NCBI RefSeq assembly: GCF_004365575.1 | Contig: NZ_SOBG01000009.1 | Span: 1 to 64,000 of the forward strand | Source of the DNA: Hypnocyclicus thermotrophus | GTDB taxonomy: Bacteria; Fusobacteriota; Fusobacteriia; Fusobacteriales; Fusobacteriaceae | Direction: 5' to 3' | Length of the DNA: 64,000 bases | Shown here: piece after piece, positions 26,412 through 35,041 of the stretch | How positions within the stretch are numbered: the stretch's first letter is position 1 | Layout: each line of letters begins with the position of its first letter | Translations under genes and position numbers: made by a program | Notes under the pieces: model-generated | Seen by the model: the letters and a program-made list of their open reading frames with translations, nothing else | Database searches by the model: none | What the model was told of the DNA's origin: nothing

Positions 26412-27359
26412 ATGAAGATGATAAAATTAAAAGCAGGTGGAATATTGTATTTTGAAAATACTGAACCTAGAGAAATATATGTATTAAAATCAGGGCGAAT
26501 TTTTTTAAAAAAAGAAAAAGGCTTTTTCTTTTATAATAATAAAATAAATACTTTAAAAGTATTAAATGTTGGCGATATGTTTGGATTTGAAGAAATTTTT
26601 ATAGGAATAAAAAGAGAATCTAGAGTAATAGCTGATATTGATTCTGAAATATTAGCTTTTGAAGATAATGAATTTAGTGATTTTATAAAAAATAATATTG
26701 AAATAAGTAAAAAAATGATAATATCCCTTTCAAAAGAGATACGAGAATTAGATGAGAGAATACATTTGGAATCAAAAGAAAAAGATGAGCTTCGTTCAAA
26801 AACACCATTTTTTGATATATATATATATTTTATTTCAAGAGGAGAATTTTTAAAAGCTTCACAAGTTTTGAAAAGAATGATGATAAATGGAATTGAAATA
26901 GACTTTGTAAAATCTGAATCTAAACGAATAGAAAATTTTTTAGATTATAGTGTAACGCTAGAAAAAATAGATTTAGTAAAAAAATATTATGAAAAATCAC
27001 ATGAATTATTGATAGCCTTTTTAAAAGGACTACGTCATAATGTGATATATGATGATGTACTAGAAAAGCTTCTTATTGAAACTATAGATATACATGTAGC
27101 AGTAAAAAGAGAAAGTGAAATTATAAGTGAATTAGAAGAATTCATTGAAAAATTTCAGACTTCAAATAGACATAAAGAGATGATGTTTTTATTACTTAGA
27201 ATATATGAAGAGAAAAAAAATTATACTAAAGCATTTCAAGTGGGAAATCTACTTATGGATGCAGATCTTAATGAAGAAGAAAAAATAAGATTTAAAGATA
27301 TGATAACAGTATTAAAAGAGAAACTCACTCTAGAAAGAAAAGGTGAGGGAAATGTTTGA
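26412..27359 (+). CDS. Cyclic-nucleotide-binding-domain protein without HTH
   Basis: The protein (about 315 aa) has an N-terminal cupin-like cNMP-binding domain (about 1-115; GDMFGFEEIF corresponds to the phosphate-binding region, but the canonical GE...RA pattern is not clear) and a helical C-terminal region (about 120-315) with no recognisable DNA-binding HTH. The C-terminal helices may be TPR-like. I chose the ATG at 26412, a few bases after AGGATGGGG, rather than the frame's start at 26382. It overlaps the next Crp-like gene by 8 bases, so the two are translationally coupled and may act together. Ligand and role are unknown. Confidence 0.6.
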   Translation: MKMIKLKAGGILYFENTEPREIYVLKSGRIFLKKEKGFFFYNNKINTLKVLNVGDMFGFEEIFIGIKRESRVIADIDSEILAFEDNEFSDFIKNNIEISKKMIISLSKEIRELDERIHLESKEKDELRSKTPFFDIYIYFISRGEFLKASQVLKRMMINGIEIDFVKSESKRIENFLDYSVTLEKIDLVKKYYEKSHELLIAFLKGLRHNVIYDDVLEKLLIETIDIHVAVKRESEIISELEEFIEKFQTSNRHKEMMFLLLRIYEEKKNYTKAFQVGNLLMDADLNEEEKIRFKDMITVLKEKLTLERKGEGNV

Positions 27360-27957
27360 AAATAAAAAACTTATAGAAAAATTTGGAAAAAATTTTAATA
27401 ATGGAGATATAATTTTTTGTGAATATGAAAAACAATCTAAATTATATTTTATAATATCAGGTAGAGTAAAAATAACTAAAATAAGAAAAAATGAAGAAAA
27501 AGTATTGGCATATATAGGGGCAAATCAATTTATAGGAGAAATGGCTGTATTTGAGGATAAACCTCGTACAGCGACTATAATAGCAGAAGAAGATACAAAA
27601 GTGTTAGAATTTGATAAAGATAGTTTTTTTGAAATTTTAAAATTAGCTCCTGATATAGCAGTGAGTTTGGTAAAAGTATTGTCAAATCGTAGATATAACA
27701 CTGAAAAACAATTAGAGATAATATTAGAAGAAAATAGTGAAAGAAAGATATTACGTTATATATATGAAAAATATTTAAATACAAGAGAAAATGAAGTGAT
27801 TTTATCGCTTGAAGAAATAAAAAATATTACAAATTTACCACTTGAAGAGATAGAAAAATATCTAAAAGTATATAAAGACAGAGGATATCTAGATCTTGAT
27901 TATGAAAAAGTATATGTGAGAAATTTAGAATGGTTAAAAGTAAGATTTTCTAAGTAA
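27352..27957 (+). CDS. Crp/Fnr family transcriptional regulator
   Basis: The 201-residue protein has an N-terminal cNMP-binding domain with the segment NQFIGEMAVFEDKPRTATIIA (about 60-80), matching the phosphate-binding cassette of the family. A C-terminal winged-helix domain starts near residue 135. No cysteines of an FNR-type cluster are seen. The ATG at 27352, four bases after AGGTGAGG, overlaps the stop of the preceding cNMP-domain gene, so that gene is its likely partner. Direct regulation of the flanking polysaccharide genes is an inference from position only. Confidence 0.8.
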   Translation: MFENKKLIEKFGKNFNNGDIIFCEYEKQSKLYFIISGRVKITKIRKNEEKVLAYIGANQFIGEMAVFEDKPRTATIIAEEDTKVLEFDKDSFFEILKLAPDIAVSLVKVLSNRRYNTEKQLEIILEENSERKILRYIYEKYLNTRENEVILSLEEIKNITNLPLEEIEKYLKVYKDRGYLDLDYEKVYVRNLEWLKVRFSK

Positions 27958-28022
27958 TTTTCAATAAATTATTTGAAACATTATTTTCTTGTTTTATTGA
28001 CATGGAAATTTAGGGTGAGTAT

Positions 28023-29321
28023 ATGTATATAATTGAAAAATTAACTATAATTTCTATAATTTTTTCGATGATATATATAGTTTTTAATCTAAAAGTAGGG
28101 GCTATAATAACTCTACTTTTTTTGTTGTATATTTTTATAAAAAAGGATTATATTTATTTGATTATACTAATTCTTTTTTATCAAAGTTATATAAATAGTG
28201 ATGTTTTAGAAAAAGATAAAATATATAATCTGAAAATAAGAAAAATAGGTGAAAAAATAGAAGTATTAAAAATAAATAAAAAACTTTCAAAAGAAGAATA
28301 TAATATAAAAACTTATGACGAGATTAATAATGGAGTATTTTATACCATTTCAAAAATAGAGAAAAAATATAAAAATATAGTATATCTTGATAATTATGAA
28401 ATAAAAGAAAGTAATTTAAATAAATATAGATATTTTTTATATAAAAATATTGAAAAACTTGATTTGGAATATAATACAGAAAATTTTGTAAAAGCTATAA
28501 TTTTAGGTGAAAAAACATCTCTTGATAATAGTATAAAAAATAAGTTTAATAATATAGGTGCTTCTCATATTTTGGTTATATCAGGATTTCACATAGGACT
28601 TATTATTTTACTATTATTAAAAATAGCAGAATTTTTAAAATTTTCTTATAGACAAAAATATTTCTTTACTTTTATATTATTGAGTATATATGTATTTTTA
28701 GTTATGTTTACACCATCAGTATTTAGAGCATATATAATGGGAAGCTTTATTTTGTTTTCAAATATTTTTTATGAAAAAAATGAAATACGCAAATCATATT
28801 GTTTTTCCATGATATTAAACCTTATAAATAATCCATTTATTCTAAGAAATATATCTTTTCAAATGTCATATATAGCACTTTTTGCAATAATTTATTCATA
28901 TAATTATTATAATAAATTTATTGGAAATAAATATTTTAAACTAATATTACTAAGTATAATAATTCAAATATATTTAATGCCAATATTTCTATATTATTTT
29001 AAAAGTATATATATTTTTTCATTTATTGCAAATGTAGTTATTTTATCTTATGCAATATTTATTATACCAGCGATATTTATACTATACTTTATAAATATAC
29101 TTAGTTTTAATTTCTTTGGAATATTAATAAGATATATAATAGAGAGAATGTATCACTCATTATATGGGATAGTAACATTGTTTTCTAAAATACCATTAAT
29201 GAAAATAGATATAAAATATGCCAGTACAATATTTTTAATGATATTTACTTATTTCTTAATATTTTTTATTGAATATGAAGTAAGAAAAATAATAAAAAGT
29301 AACTTGACAAAAAATATATAA
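28023..29321 (+). CDS. ComEC/Rec2-type DNA-uptake channel, no metallo-hydrolase domain
   Basis: The protein carries the competence domain of ComEC, the inner-membrane channel for single-stranded DNA during transformation. It has many membrane helices and the signature GASHILVISGFHIGL (about 180-194). At 432 residues it is short compared with many ComEC proteins (about 700-770), because the C-terminal metallo-beta-lactamase domain is absent, and the N-terminal OB region is small. A shortened form is known in some lineages. The ATG follows GGGTGAG. Together with the PilT-like and ComEA-like genes elsewhere in the window, it suggests a competence apparatus. The MarR-like promoter overlaps its 3' end. 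Confidence 0.82.
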   Translation: MYIIEKLTIISIIFSMIYIVFNLKVGAIITLLFLLYIFIKKDYIYLIILILFYQSYINSDVLEKDKIYNLKIRKIGEKIEVLKINKKLSKEEYNIKTYDEINNGVFYTISKIEKKYKNIVYLDNYEIKESNLNKYRYFLYKNIEKLDLEYNTENFVKAIILGEKTSLDNSIKNKFNNIGASHILVISGFHIGLIILLLLKIAEFLKFSYRQKYFFTFILLSIYVFLVMFTPSVFRAYIMGSFILFSNIFYEKNEIRKSYCFSMILNLINNPFILRNISFQMSYIALFAIIYSYNYYNKFIGNKYFKLILLSIIIQIYLMPIFLYYFKSIYIFSFIANVVILSYAIFIIPAIFILYFINILSFNFFGILIRYIIERMYHSLYGIVTLFSKIPLMKIDIKYASTIFLMIFTYFLIFFIEYEVRKIIKSNLTKNI

Positions 29322-29332
29322 CAAGTTACAAT
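29304..29332 (+). promoter_or_regulatory. Promoter of the MarR-like regulator gene
   Basis: A perfect TTGACA (29304-29309) and TACAAT (29327-29332) are 17 bases apart, overlapping the last codons of the ComEC-like gene. The start codon of the regulator is 43 bases further on. Confidence 0.75.
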
Positions 29333-29338
29333 TTTATT

Positions 29339-29353
29339 GTTCAAATAATGAAC
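29339..29353. promoter_or_regulatory. Candidate operator at the regulator's transcription start
   Basis: GTTCAAATAATGAAC is a perfect 5-base dyad with a 5-base spacer, placed 6 bases after the -10 and therefore over the expected start of transcription. This is the right size and position for autorepression by the winged-helix protein it precedes. Binding is an inference. Confidence 0.45.
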
Positions 29354-29375
29354 TATAAAAAAATAGGAGACAAAT

Positions 29376-29900
29376 ATGAAACGAATAGTAGATGAAAGTG
29401 ATATATTAGAAATAATAGAAAAAGAGCCAATAATAAGTCAAAGAAAATTATCTGAAAAAAGTGGTATATCACTAGGAGCAGTGAATTTGTTAATAAAAAA
29501 ATGTGTAAAAAAAGGATTTATAAAAATAGAAAACCTTAATTCACGTACAGTAAAATATATACTGACTCCGCAAGGAATAAAAGAAAAAACTAGAAAAACA
29601 TTAAAATATATAAAGAATTCATATAATTTGATAATAGAATTAAATAATAAAATAATAAAATTAAGTAATAAACATATATCAGAAAATAAAACTATTGTCT
29701 TATTAGGAAAAAATGATGAAATAATGGAAATAATAGAAACTACATTTAAACTAAATAATATATCATATGATAAAATAAATAATATAAAAGATATAGAATA
29801 TTTTAAGAATATTATTGTATATTTTTGGAATACAGAATTAGAAGAAAAATTAAAAGAAAAAAATATAGAATACATTAATATAATAAATGATAAAGTCTAA
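29376..29900 (+). CDS. MarR-like winged-helix regulator, EPS-associated type
   Basis: The 174-residue protein has an N-terminal winged HTH (about 1-70; IISQRKLSEKSGISLGAVNLLIKK) resembling the MarR-type regulators often found at the start of exopolysaccharide or O-antigen loci. The C-terminal half (about 75-174) is helical, then has a short Rossmann-like piece (TIVLLGKNDEIMEII); it may sense a ligand or oligomerise. It has its own promoter and a dyad at the start site. Its position before gmd suggests control of the sugar genes. The ligand is unknown. Confidence 0.7.
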   Translation: MKRIVDESDILEIIEKEPIISQRKLSEKSGISLGAVNLLIKKCVKKGFIKIENLNSRTVKYILTPQGIKEKTRKTLKYIKNSYNLIIELNNKIIKLSNKHISENKTIVLLGKNDEIMEIIETTFKLNNISYDKINNIKDIEYFKNIIVYFWNTELEEKLKEKNIEYINIINDKV

Positions 29901-29971
29901 TTTTTATCTAAAAAAAAGAAATAAAATATATAAATAAAAGAAAAAAATCAAAGATTTGAAAGGGGAACAAA

Positions 29972-31054
29972 ATGTCAAAGGTAGCCTTAATTACAGGAAT
30001 AACAGGTCAAGATGGTTCGTTTCTTGCGGAATTATTATTAGAGAAAGGGTATGAAGTACATGGAATAATTAGAAGAAGTTCTAGTTTTAACACAGGAAGA
30101 ATAGAACACTTGTATATAGATGAATTAATAAAAGATATGCATATAAAAAGAAAAATAAATCTTCATTATGGAGATATGACTGATTCTAGTAATTTAATAA
30201 GACTTATCCAACAAATTCAACCTGATGAGATATATAATTTAGCAGCACAATCACATGTAAAAGTATCATTTGATATGCCAGAATATACAGCTGATACAGA
30301 TGGAATAGGTACTCTTCGATTATTAGAAGCAGTTCGATTATTGGGTATGGAGAAAAAAACAAGAATATATCAAGCATCGACATCTGAATTATATGGAAAA
30401 GTACAAGAAGTACCACAAAAAGAAACTACACCATTTTATCCTAGAAGTCCTTATGGGGTAGCAAAACTTTATGGATTTTGGATAACTAAAAATTATAGAG
30501 AATCATATGATATGTTTTGTGTAAATGGTATACTTTTTAACCATGAATCAGAAAGAAGAGGAGAAACATTTGTAACAAGAAAAATAACTCTTGCAGCAGC
30601 TAGAATAGCACAAGGAAAACAAGAAAAATTATACTTAGGAAATCTTGATGCAAAAAGAGATTGGGGATATGCAAAAGATTATGTAGAGTGTATGTGGCTT
30701 ATGTTACAACATAATAAAGCAGAAGATTTTGTTATAGCTACAGGGGAGATGCATACAGTTAGAGAATTTGCTACTTTAGCATTTAAAGAAGCTGGAATAG
30801 AGCTAGAATGGCAAGGGACAGGGATAGATGAAAAAGGAATAGATAAGAAAACAGGGCAAGTATTGATAGAGGTAGAACCCAGATATTTTAGACCTGCAGA
30901 AGTAGAACAATTATTGGGAGATCCTACAAAAGCTAAAACATTACTTGGTTGGAATCCAAGAAAAACTAGTTTTAAAGAATTAGTTAAAATAATGGTAAAG
31001 CATGATATGAAATTTGTAGCAAAAGAGGATAGAATAAAGAAAGCTTTTGATTAA
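29972..31054 (+). CDS. gmd: GDP-mannose 4,6-dehydratase
   Basis: Gmd makes GDP-4-keto-6-deoxymannose from GDP-mannose, the first step to GDP-L-fucose. The 360-residue protein is a short-chain dehydrogenase with the NAD(P) loop [24 protein letters not shown] and the catalytic YGVAK (Tyr/Lys). [17 protein letters not shown] is diagnostic for this enzyme. A GAAAGGGG site precedes the ATG. The partner fcl follows after a 165-base gap that holds a copy of a dispersed repeat. The GDP-mannose supply gene (manC) is not in the window. Confidence 0.96.
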   Translation: MSKVALITGITGQDGSFLAELLLEKGYEVHGIIRRSSSFNTGRIEHLYIDELIKDMHIKRKINLHYGDMTDSSNLIRLIQQIQPDEIYNLAAQSHVKVSFDMPEYTADTDGIGTLRLLEAVRLLGMEKKTRIYQASTSELYGKVQEVPQKETTPFYPRSPYGVAKLYGFWITKNYRESYDMFCVNGILFNHESERRGETFVTRKITLAAARIAQGKQEKLYLGNLDAKRDWGYAKDYVECMWLMLQHNKAEDFVIATGEMHTVREFATLAFKEAGIELEWQGTGIDEKGIDKKTGQVLIEVEPRYFRPAEVEQLLGDPTKAKTLLGWNPRKTSFKELVKIMVKHDMKFVAKEDRIKKAFD

Positions 31055-31092
31055 TATAATAATATAGAAATTTGTAAAAATATAAAAGAACT

Positions 31093-31136
31093 TACACAAA
31101 GAACGCAAAGTAAAAGAGAAGAGGACCACAAAGAAG
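31093..31136 (+). repeat. Copy A of a dispersed ACACNNAG-type repeat, without a gene
   Basis: TACACAAAGAACGCAAAG, then an A/G-rich stretch, then GACCACAAAGAAG matches the two repeats flanking the ATPase/nuclease gene at 47901 and 49745 in order and spacing, with several differences. The rest of the gmd-fcl gap (31137-31219) holds an A-rich stretch and a 5-base-pair hairpin (ACCGT...ACGGT, 31184-31200) just before the fcl ribosome site. Confidence 0.8.
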
Positions 31137-31219
31137 AAAAGAGTTTAAAAAAAATAAAAGTGTTAATAGATTAAATAAAAAAAACCGTATAACTGACGGT
31201 AAAAAAGAGGTGTGTTTTT

Positions 31220-32149
31220 ATGGAAAAAGAATCAAAGATTTATATAGCAGGTCATAGAGGAATGGTTGGTTCTGCTATTATTAGAAGACTTAATGAATTA
31301 GGATATAATAATCTTGTATATAGAACATCAAAAGAGCTTGATTTAAGAAGACAATCTGATGTAGAAAAATTTTTTGAAGAAGAAAAACCAGAATATGTAT
31401 TTTTGGCAGCAGCAAAAGTAGGAGGAATACATGCTAATAATACATATCCAGCAGAATTTATATATGATAACCTTATGATAGAAACAAATATAATACATAG
31501 TGCATATAAAGCAGGAATAAAAAAATTATTGTTTTTAGGTAGTTCTTGTATATATCCAAAATTCGCAAATCAACCAATAAAAGAAGAAGAATTGTTAAGT
31601 GGATATTTAGAGCCTACAAATGAAGCTTATGCTATATCTAAAATAACAGGTATAGAACTATGTAAATTTTATAGAAGACAGTATGGCGTAGATTTTATAT
31701 CTGCAATGCCAACAAATCTATATGGTATAAATGATAATTTTGACCTTGAAACAAGCCATGTAATGCCAGCTTTGATTAGAAAATTTCATGAAGCAAAAGT
31801 AAATGGAGATAAAGAAGTGGTAATGTGGGGAACAGGTAAGCCTAGAAGAGAATTTTTGTATGTAGATGATTTGGCAGATGCATTAATACACCTTATGAAT
31901 AATTATAGTGATGAAATACATGTAAATATGGGAACAGGTGAAGATATAGAAATAAGGGAATTAGCTGAAATCATAAAAAAAGTAGTAGGTTATGAAGGGA
32001 AAATAGTAAATGATACAAGTAAACCTGATGGAACACCAAGAAAATTACTTGATGTAGAGAGGTTACATGCAACTGGATGGAAACATAAAGTTGAGCTAGA
32101 AGAAGGAATAAAAAAAGTTTATGAATGGTATTTGAGGGAATATGAGTAG
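31220..32149 (+). CDS. fcl: GDP-L-fucose synthase
   Basis: Fcl (WcaG) is an NADPH-dependent epimerase-reductase that converts the Gmd product to GDP-L-fucose. The 309-residue SDR protein has the nucleotide loop [15 protein letters not shown], the SSCIYP segment, catalytic YAISK, and [21 protein letters not shown], which is diagnostic for GDP-fucose synthase. GAGGTG lies 10 bases before the ATG. It overlaps the Wzx gene by 8 bases. Fucose in the polysaccharide is a direct prediction from the gmd-fcl pair. Confidence 0.96.
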   Translation: MEKESKIYIAGHRGMVGSAIIRRLNELGYNNLVYRTSKELDLRRQSDVEKFFEEEKPEYVFLAAAKVGGIHANNTYPAEFIYDNLMIETNIIHSAYKAGIKKLLFLGSSCIYPKFANQPIKEEELLSGYLEPTNEAYAISKITGIELCKFYRRQYGVDFISAMPTNLYGINDNFDLETSHVMPALIRKFHEAKVNGDKEVVMWGTGKPRREFLYVDDLADALIHLMNNYSDEIHVNMGTGEDIEIRELAEIIKKVVGYEGKIVNDTSKPDGTPRKLLDVERLHATGWKHKVELEEGIKKVYEWYLREYE

Positions 32150-33434
32150 AGGTCTAAATAAAAAAATAAAAAACTCGGTATTTTTTGCTTTAATAGAACA
32201 AGGTATATCTGTTATATTTGGATTTTTAAGTACTTATTTAATTATAAAATATATAGATAGAAAAATATATGGAATTTATAATTATGTATTGAGTTTTATG
32301 GTGCTTATAAATTTTATAAATATAGTTCCAGCTAATTATATGTTTAAATTGAAGAATAATTTAAAAGATGAAGAAGAATTGAATGTATATATAACTTCAT
32401 TTTTTGTCTTTGAAATTATAAAAGGAATATTTATATTTATTTTGAATGTTATACTTGGAATTGTTTTATATTTAAAATTTTTGAATGGAATTTATTTGTT
32501 TATTGCGATAATGAGTAATGGGGTTCTTTTTTTTATAAACCAAATGATTGCTGTTAGTCGTATGGTTTTGAATATAAATTTTTTGCAGAAAAAGATTACA
32601 AAATACAGAATAAAATCTACTATATTAAAATTGTTATTACTTTTGTTATTGTTAGTTTTTCCAAAATTAGAGATTGTAATATTAGCTAATTTGTTTTCTC
32701 AATTGTTTTTCGGTATAATGTTATATAAAATTTTAGTGACAGATATTAAATTTCATTTTTCAAAATTAGATAATAAAATAATTTATAAAAAGAATAAACA
32801 ATCTATAAGAAATTATACGTTAACAACTCATTTGTTGGGGGTAGTTTCGAATATCATATACAGAATAGATCCGTTGATTTTGAGTGGATTTGTTACAATG
32901 ACTACATTGGGTAGGTATAGTGTTGCTTTGAATTTAGGGAATTATTTTATGATAATATTTCAAGTGTTACAAAATAATGCATCTATAGCACTTGCTAATA
33001 TAAGTGATGAGGTGGAAGAAAATACTGTTATTTCTAAATTTTTAACATTGAGTGTTGTTTTATCAATTATTCAATATGCTTTATTTATTTTGTTTGGTAA
33101 AATATTTTTGAGTTTTTTTATTGAAGTGAAGGAAATAACTGAAATTTATAATTATATGAAATATATTTTACTAGGTTTATCAATTTATAATTCAATGATA
33201 GTTTTAGGGAGTTATATAGCACTAAGAAATGATCCGAAGATTCTTTTATTAAATGTGGCAATTCCCACAGGAATTTTTTCAATAATAATTTATTTTGGGG
33301 GAGCGGTTATTGGTGGTGCAGTTGGAGTAGCTGTTGGAAATATCATTGCTTATATATTTTTTTCAACACTATTAATTAGGGAAGTAAGAAAAACTAATTT
33401 CAAATTTATTTTGTTTAATAAATACAGGAGGTAA
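32142..33434 (+). CDS. Wzx-type polysaccharide flippase
   Basis: The 430-residue protein has about 12 membrane helices and resembles oligosaccharide flippases of the PST/MOP superfamily, which move lipid-linked repeat units across the inner membrane. The N-terminal [23 protein letters not shown] and the central Arg-Asp segment [13 protein letters not shown] fit family patterns. It overlaps fcl by 8 bases, so it is part of the same operon. Substrate specificity cannot be read from the sequence. Assignment rests on topology and on the presence of a Wzy-like gene and Wzz in the same locus. Confidence 0.85.
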   Translation: MSRGLNKKIKNSVFFALIEQGISVIFGFLSTYLIIKYIDRKIYGIYNYVLSFMVLINFINIVPANYMFKLKNNLKDEEELNVYITSFFVFEIIKGIFIFILNVILGIVLYLKFLNGIYLFIAIMSNGVLFFINQMIAVSRMVLNINFLQKKITKYRIKSTILKLLLLLLLLVFPKLEIVILANLFSQLFFGIMLYKILVTDIKFHFSKLDNKIIYKKNKQSIRNYTLTTHLLGVVSNIIYRIDPLILSGFVTMTTLGRYSVALNLGNYFMIIFQVLQNNASIALANISDEVEENTVISKFLTLSVVLSIIQYALFILFGKIFLSFFIEVKEITEIYNYMKYILLGLSIYNSMIVLGSYIALRNDPKILLLNVAIPTGIFSIIIYFGGAVIGGAVGVAVGNIIAYIFFSTLLIREVRKTNFKFILFNKYRR

Positions 33435-33438
33435 TGGA

Positions 33439-34314
33439 ATGTTAATTTCAGCAATAGTAATGGTAAAAAATGAAGAAGAGTATATTGGATATAGTATAAT
33501 GTCAATGTATAAGTATGTAGATGAAATACTTGTAGTGGATGGTGGAAGTACAGATGGAACAGTAGAGATTATTAATGAAATCATAGCTAAATACGATCTG
33601 GATAAAAAGATTGTATTTTGGGAGGATTTAAGACCCAAAAAAGAGTTGATTCATGTAAGAACTGATATGGTAAAAAAATGTAAAGGGGAGTGGATATTAA
33701 GATTAGAAGGGGATGAAGTTTATTCTGATTTTAATGCAAAACAGGTTAGAAATTTTGTTAAAAAAAAGTTAAGAAATTCTAATGTGAAGTCAATTGGGTG
33801 GCCTTATCATTTTTTTGTTGATAATTTAAAAACAAAAGTACCAGTTGGAGAACCGCATACATTTGCAACGATAATGATAAAAAATGAAGAAGGCATTCAT
33901 GCGGAACATCATTATAGAGATGGGAAGAGTGAAACGTTTTATGACGAGGGATGGTTTGATAAAGATAGGAAAGAGGTGTCTATATGGCATCCATATGACA
34001 ATAGAATTCTTGTTTCTAGGAATATAGCAATACATCATTATGCATTTTTTAAAAGCACAACTAGGCATAACGAGTATGCAGAAAAATGTTTAAAAGAAAG
34101 CTTTGAAAAAAGTCATCCACAAGTATTTAAAAGATATGATTTTAAACCTTTAATGAAAAGTGAAAGATCAAGAGAGATAATAAGAGAGATAGAATCAAAT
34201 GTTGAAAATGAGAAAGATGGTTTATCAATAAAAGAAATTTTAAGAAATAATATTTTGGATTTAAAAGATAATTTGAAGCGTAGGTTGAAATATTACAAAG
34301 GTGAAAAGATATGA
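33439..34314 (+). CDS. Family 2 glycosyltransferase
   Basis: The 291-residue inverting GT-A enzyme starts with SAIVMVKNEEEYIGYSI and carries VVDGGSTDGT (nucleotide-sugar site) and RLEGDE (DxD-like metal site). The pattern resembles WaaE/KdtX-type LPS glycosyltransferases. A basic C-terminal region (about 240-291) may contact the membrane; no membrane helix is seen. AGGAGG precedes the ATG. Its TGA overlaps the ATG of the following broken acyltransferase gene (ATGA), so they were once coupled. Donor and acceptor are unknown. Confidence 0.85.
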   Translation: MLISAIVMVKNEEEYIGYSIMSMYKYVDEILVVDGGSTDGTVEIINEIIAKYDLDKKIVFWEDLRPKKELIHVRTDMVKKCKGEWILRLEGDEVYSDFNAKQVRNFVKKKLRNSNVKSIGWPYHFFVDNLKTKVPVGEPHTFATIMIKNEEGIHAEHHYRDGKSETFYDEGWFDKDRKEVSIWHPYDNRILVSRNIAIHHYAFFKSTTRHNEYAEKCLKESFEKSHPQVFKRYDFKPLMKSERSREIIREIESNVENEKDGLSIKEILRNNILDLKDNLKRRLKYYKGEKI

Positions 34315-34915
34315 AATTGATAAAAAAAGTAATTAGTAAAAAAAAGAGAATAGTATTAAATATGTTTGAGCAATATTATTCTAAAAAGTTTAAAAGTATG
34401 GTAAGAATATAACATGGGAAAGGAAATGGAGACCTTTTGTAAGTAATAATATACGGATTGTAAACTATAAAAATATAACTTTAGGCAATAATATTCATTT
34501 TGATGAATTTATGCATTTAATATGTGCAGATAAAGCAGAAATAAAAATCGGTGATAATGTTAGATTTGCAAATGGATTTCAACATATTGGATGCTCTAAC
34601 GGAATAAGAATAGGCAATAATGTGTTAGTAGCAGCTTTTGTACATATTAATGATGGAAATCATAAATATGTTGATATAGATATACCTATAATAAATCAAG
34701 GAAGTTATAGTAAAGGAAAAATAAAGATAGGGAACAATGTTTGGATAGGCCATAGTGCTCATATATTAGGTGGAGTAGAAATAGGTGATAATGTGGTTAT
34801 TGGGGCTGGAGCAGTTGTTACTAGAAATATACCACCATTCAGTGTGGCCGTTGGAAATCCTGCAAGAGTAATAAAAAAATATGATAAAGGTATAAAAAAA
34901 TGGATAAGAGTATAA
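34311..34915 (+). pseudogene. Frameshifted hexapeptide-repeat acyltransferase
   Basis: The ATG at 34311 overlaps the preceding stop and opens a 34-codon frame ending at 34415. The remainder of the protein continues in the next frame without a stop from about 34397 to 34915: it reads ITWERKWRPFVSNN, then a left-handed beta-helix of hexapeptide repeats (IGNNVWIGHSAHILGG, GAGAVVT) ending in NPARVIKKY. This is an O-acetyltransferase of the CysE/LacA/WbbJ group. The total length is 605 bases, one short of a multiple of three, so one base was lost near 34390-34415. It may be a pseudogene, phase-variable, or a sequencing error. Confidence 0.75.
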
Positions 34916-34991
34916 TAAATTCATATTTTAATCAATTTTTAATCAATGAAAAAAATTAAATATAATTGAAAATGAAAATTATAAAATGAAT

Positions 34992-35021
34992 TTGATTCTA
35001 TAGTAGCTTTTTGACTATAAG
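34992..35021 (+). promoter_or_regulatory. Possible promoter upstream of the FAD-dependent gene
   Basis: TTGATT (34992-34997) and TATAAG (35016-35021) lie 18 bases apart in the 126-base gap after the acyltransferase. This is the only long gap between 29972 and 45616 other than the one between gmd and fcl. Weak pattern match. Confidence 0.35.
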
Positions 35022-35041
35022 ATATTATATAAGGAGGAAAA

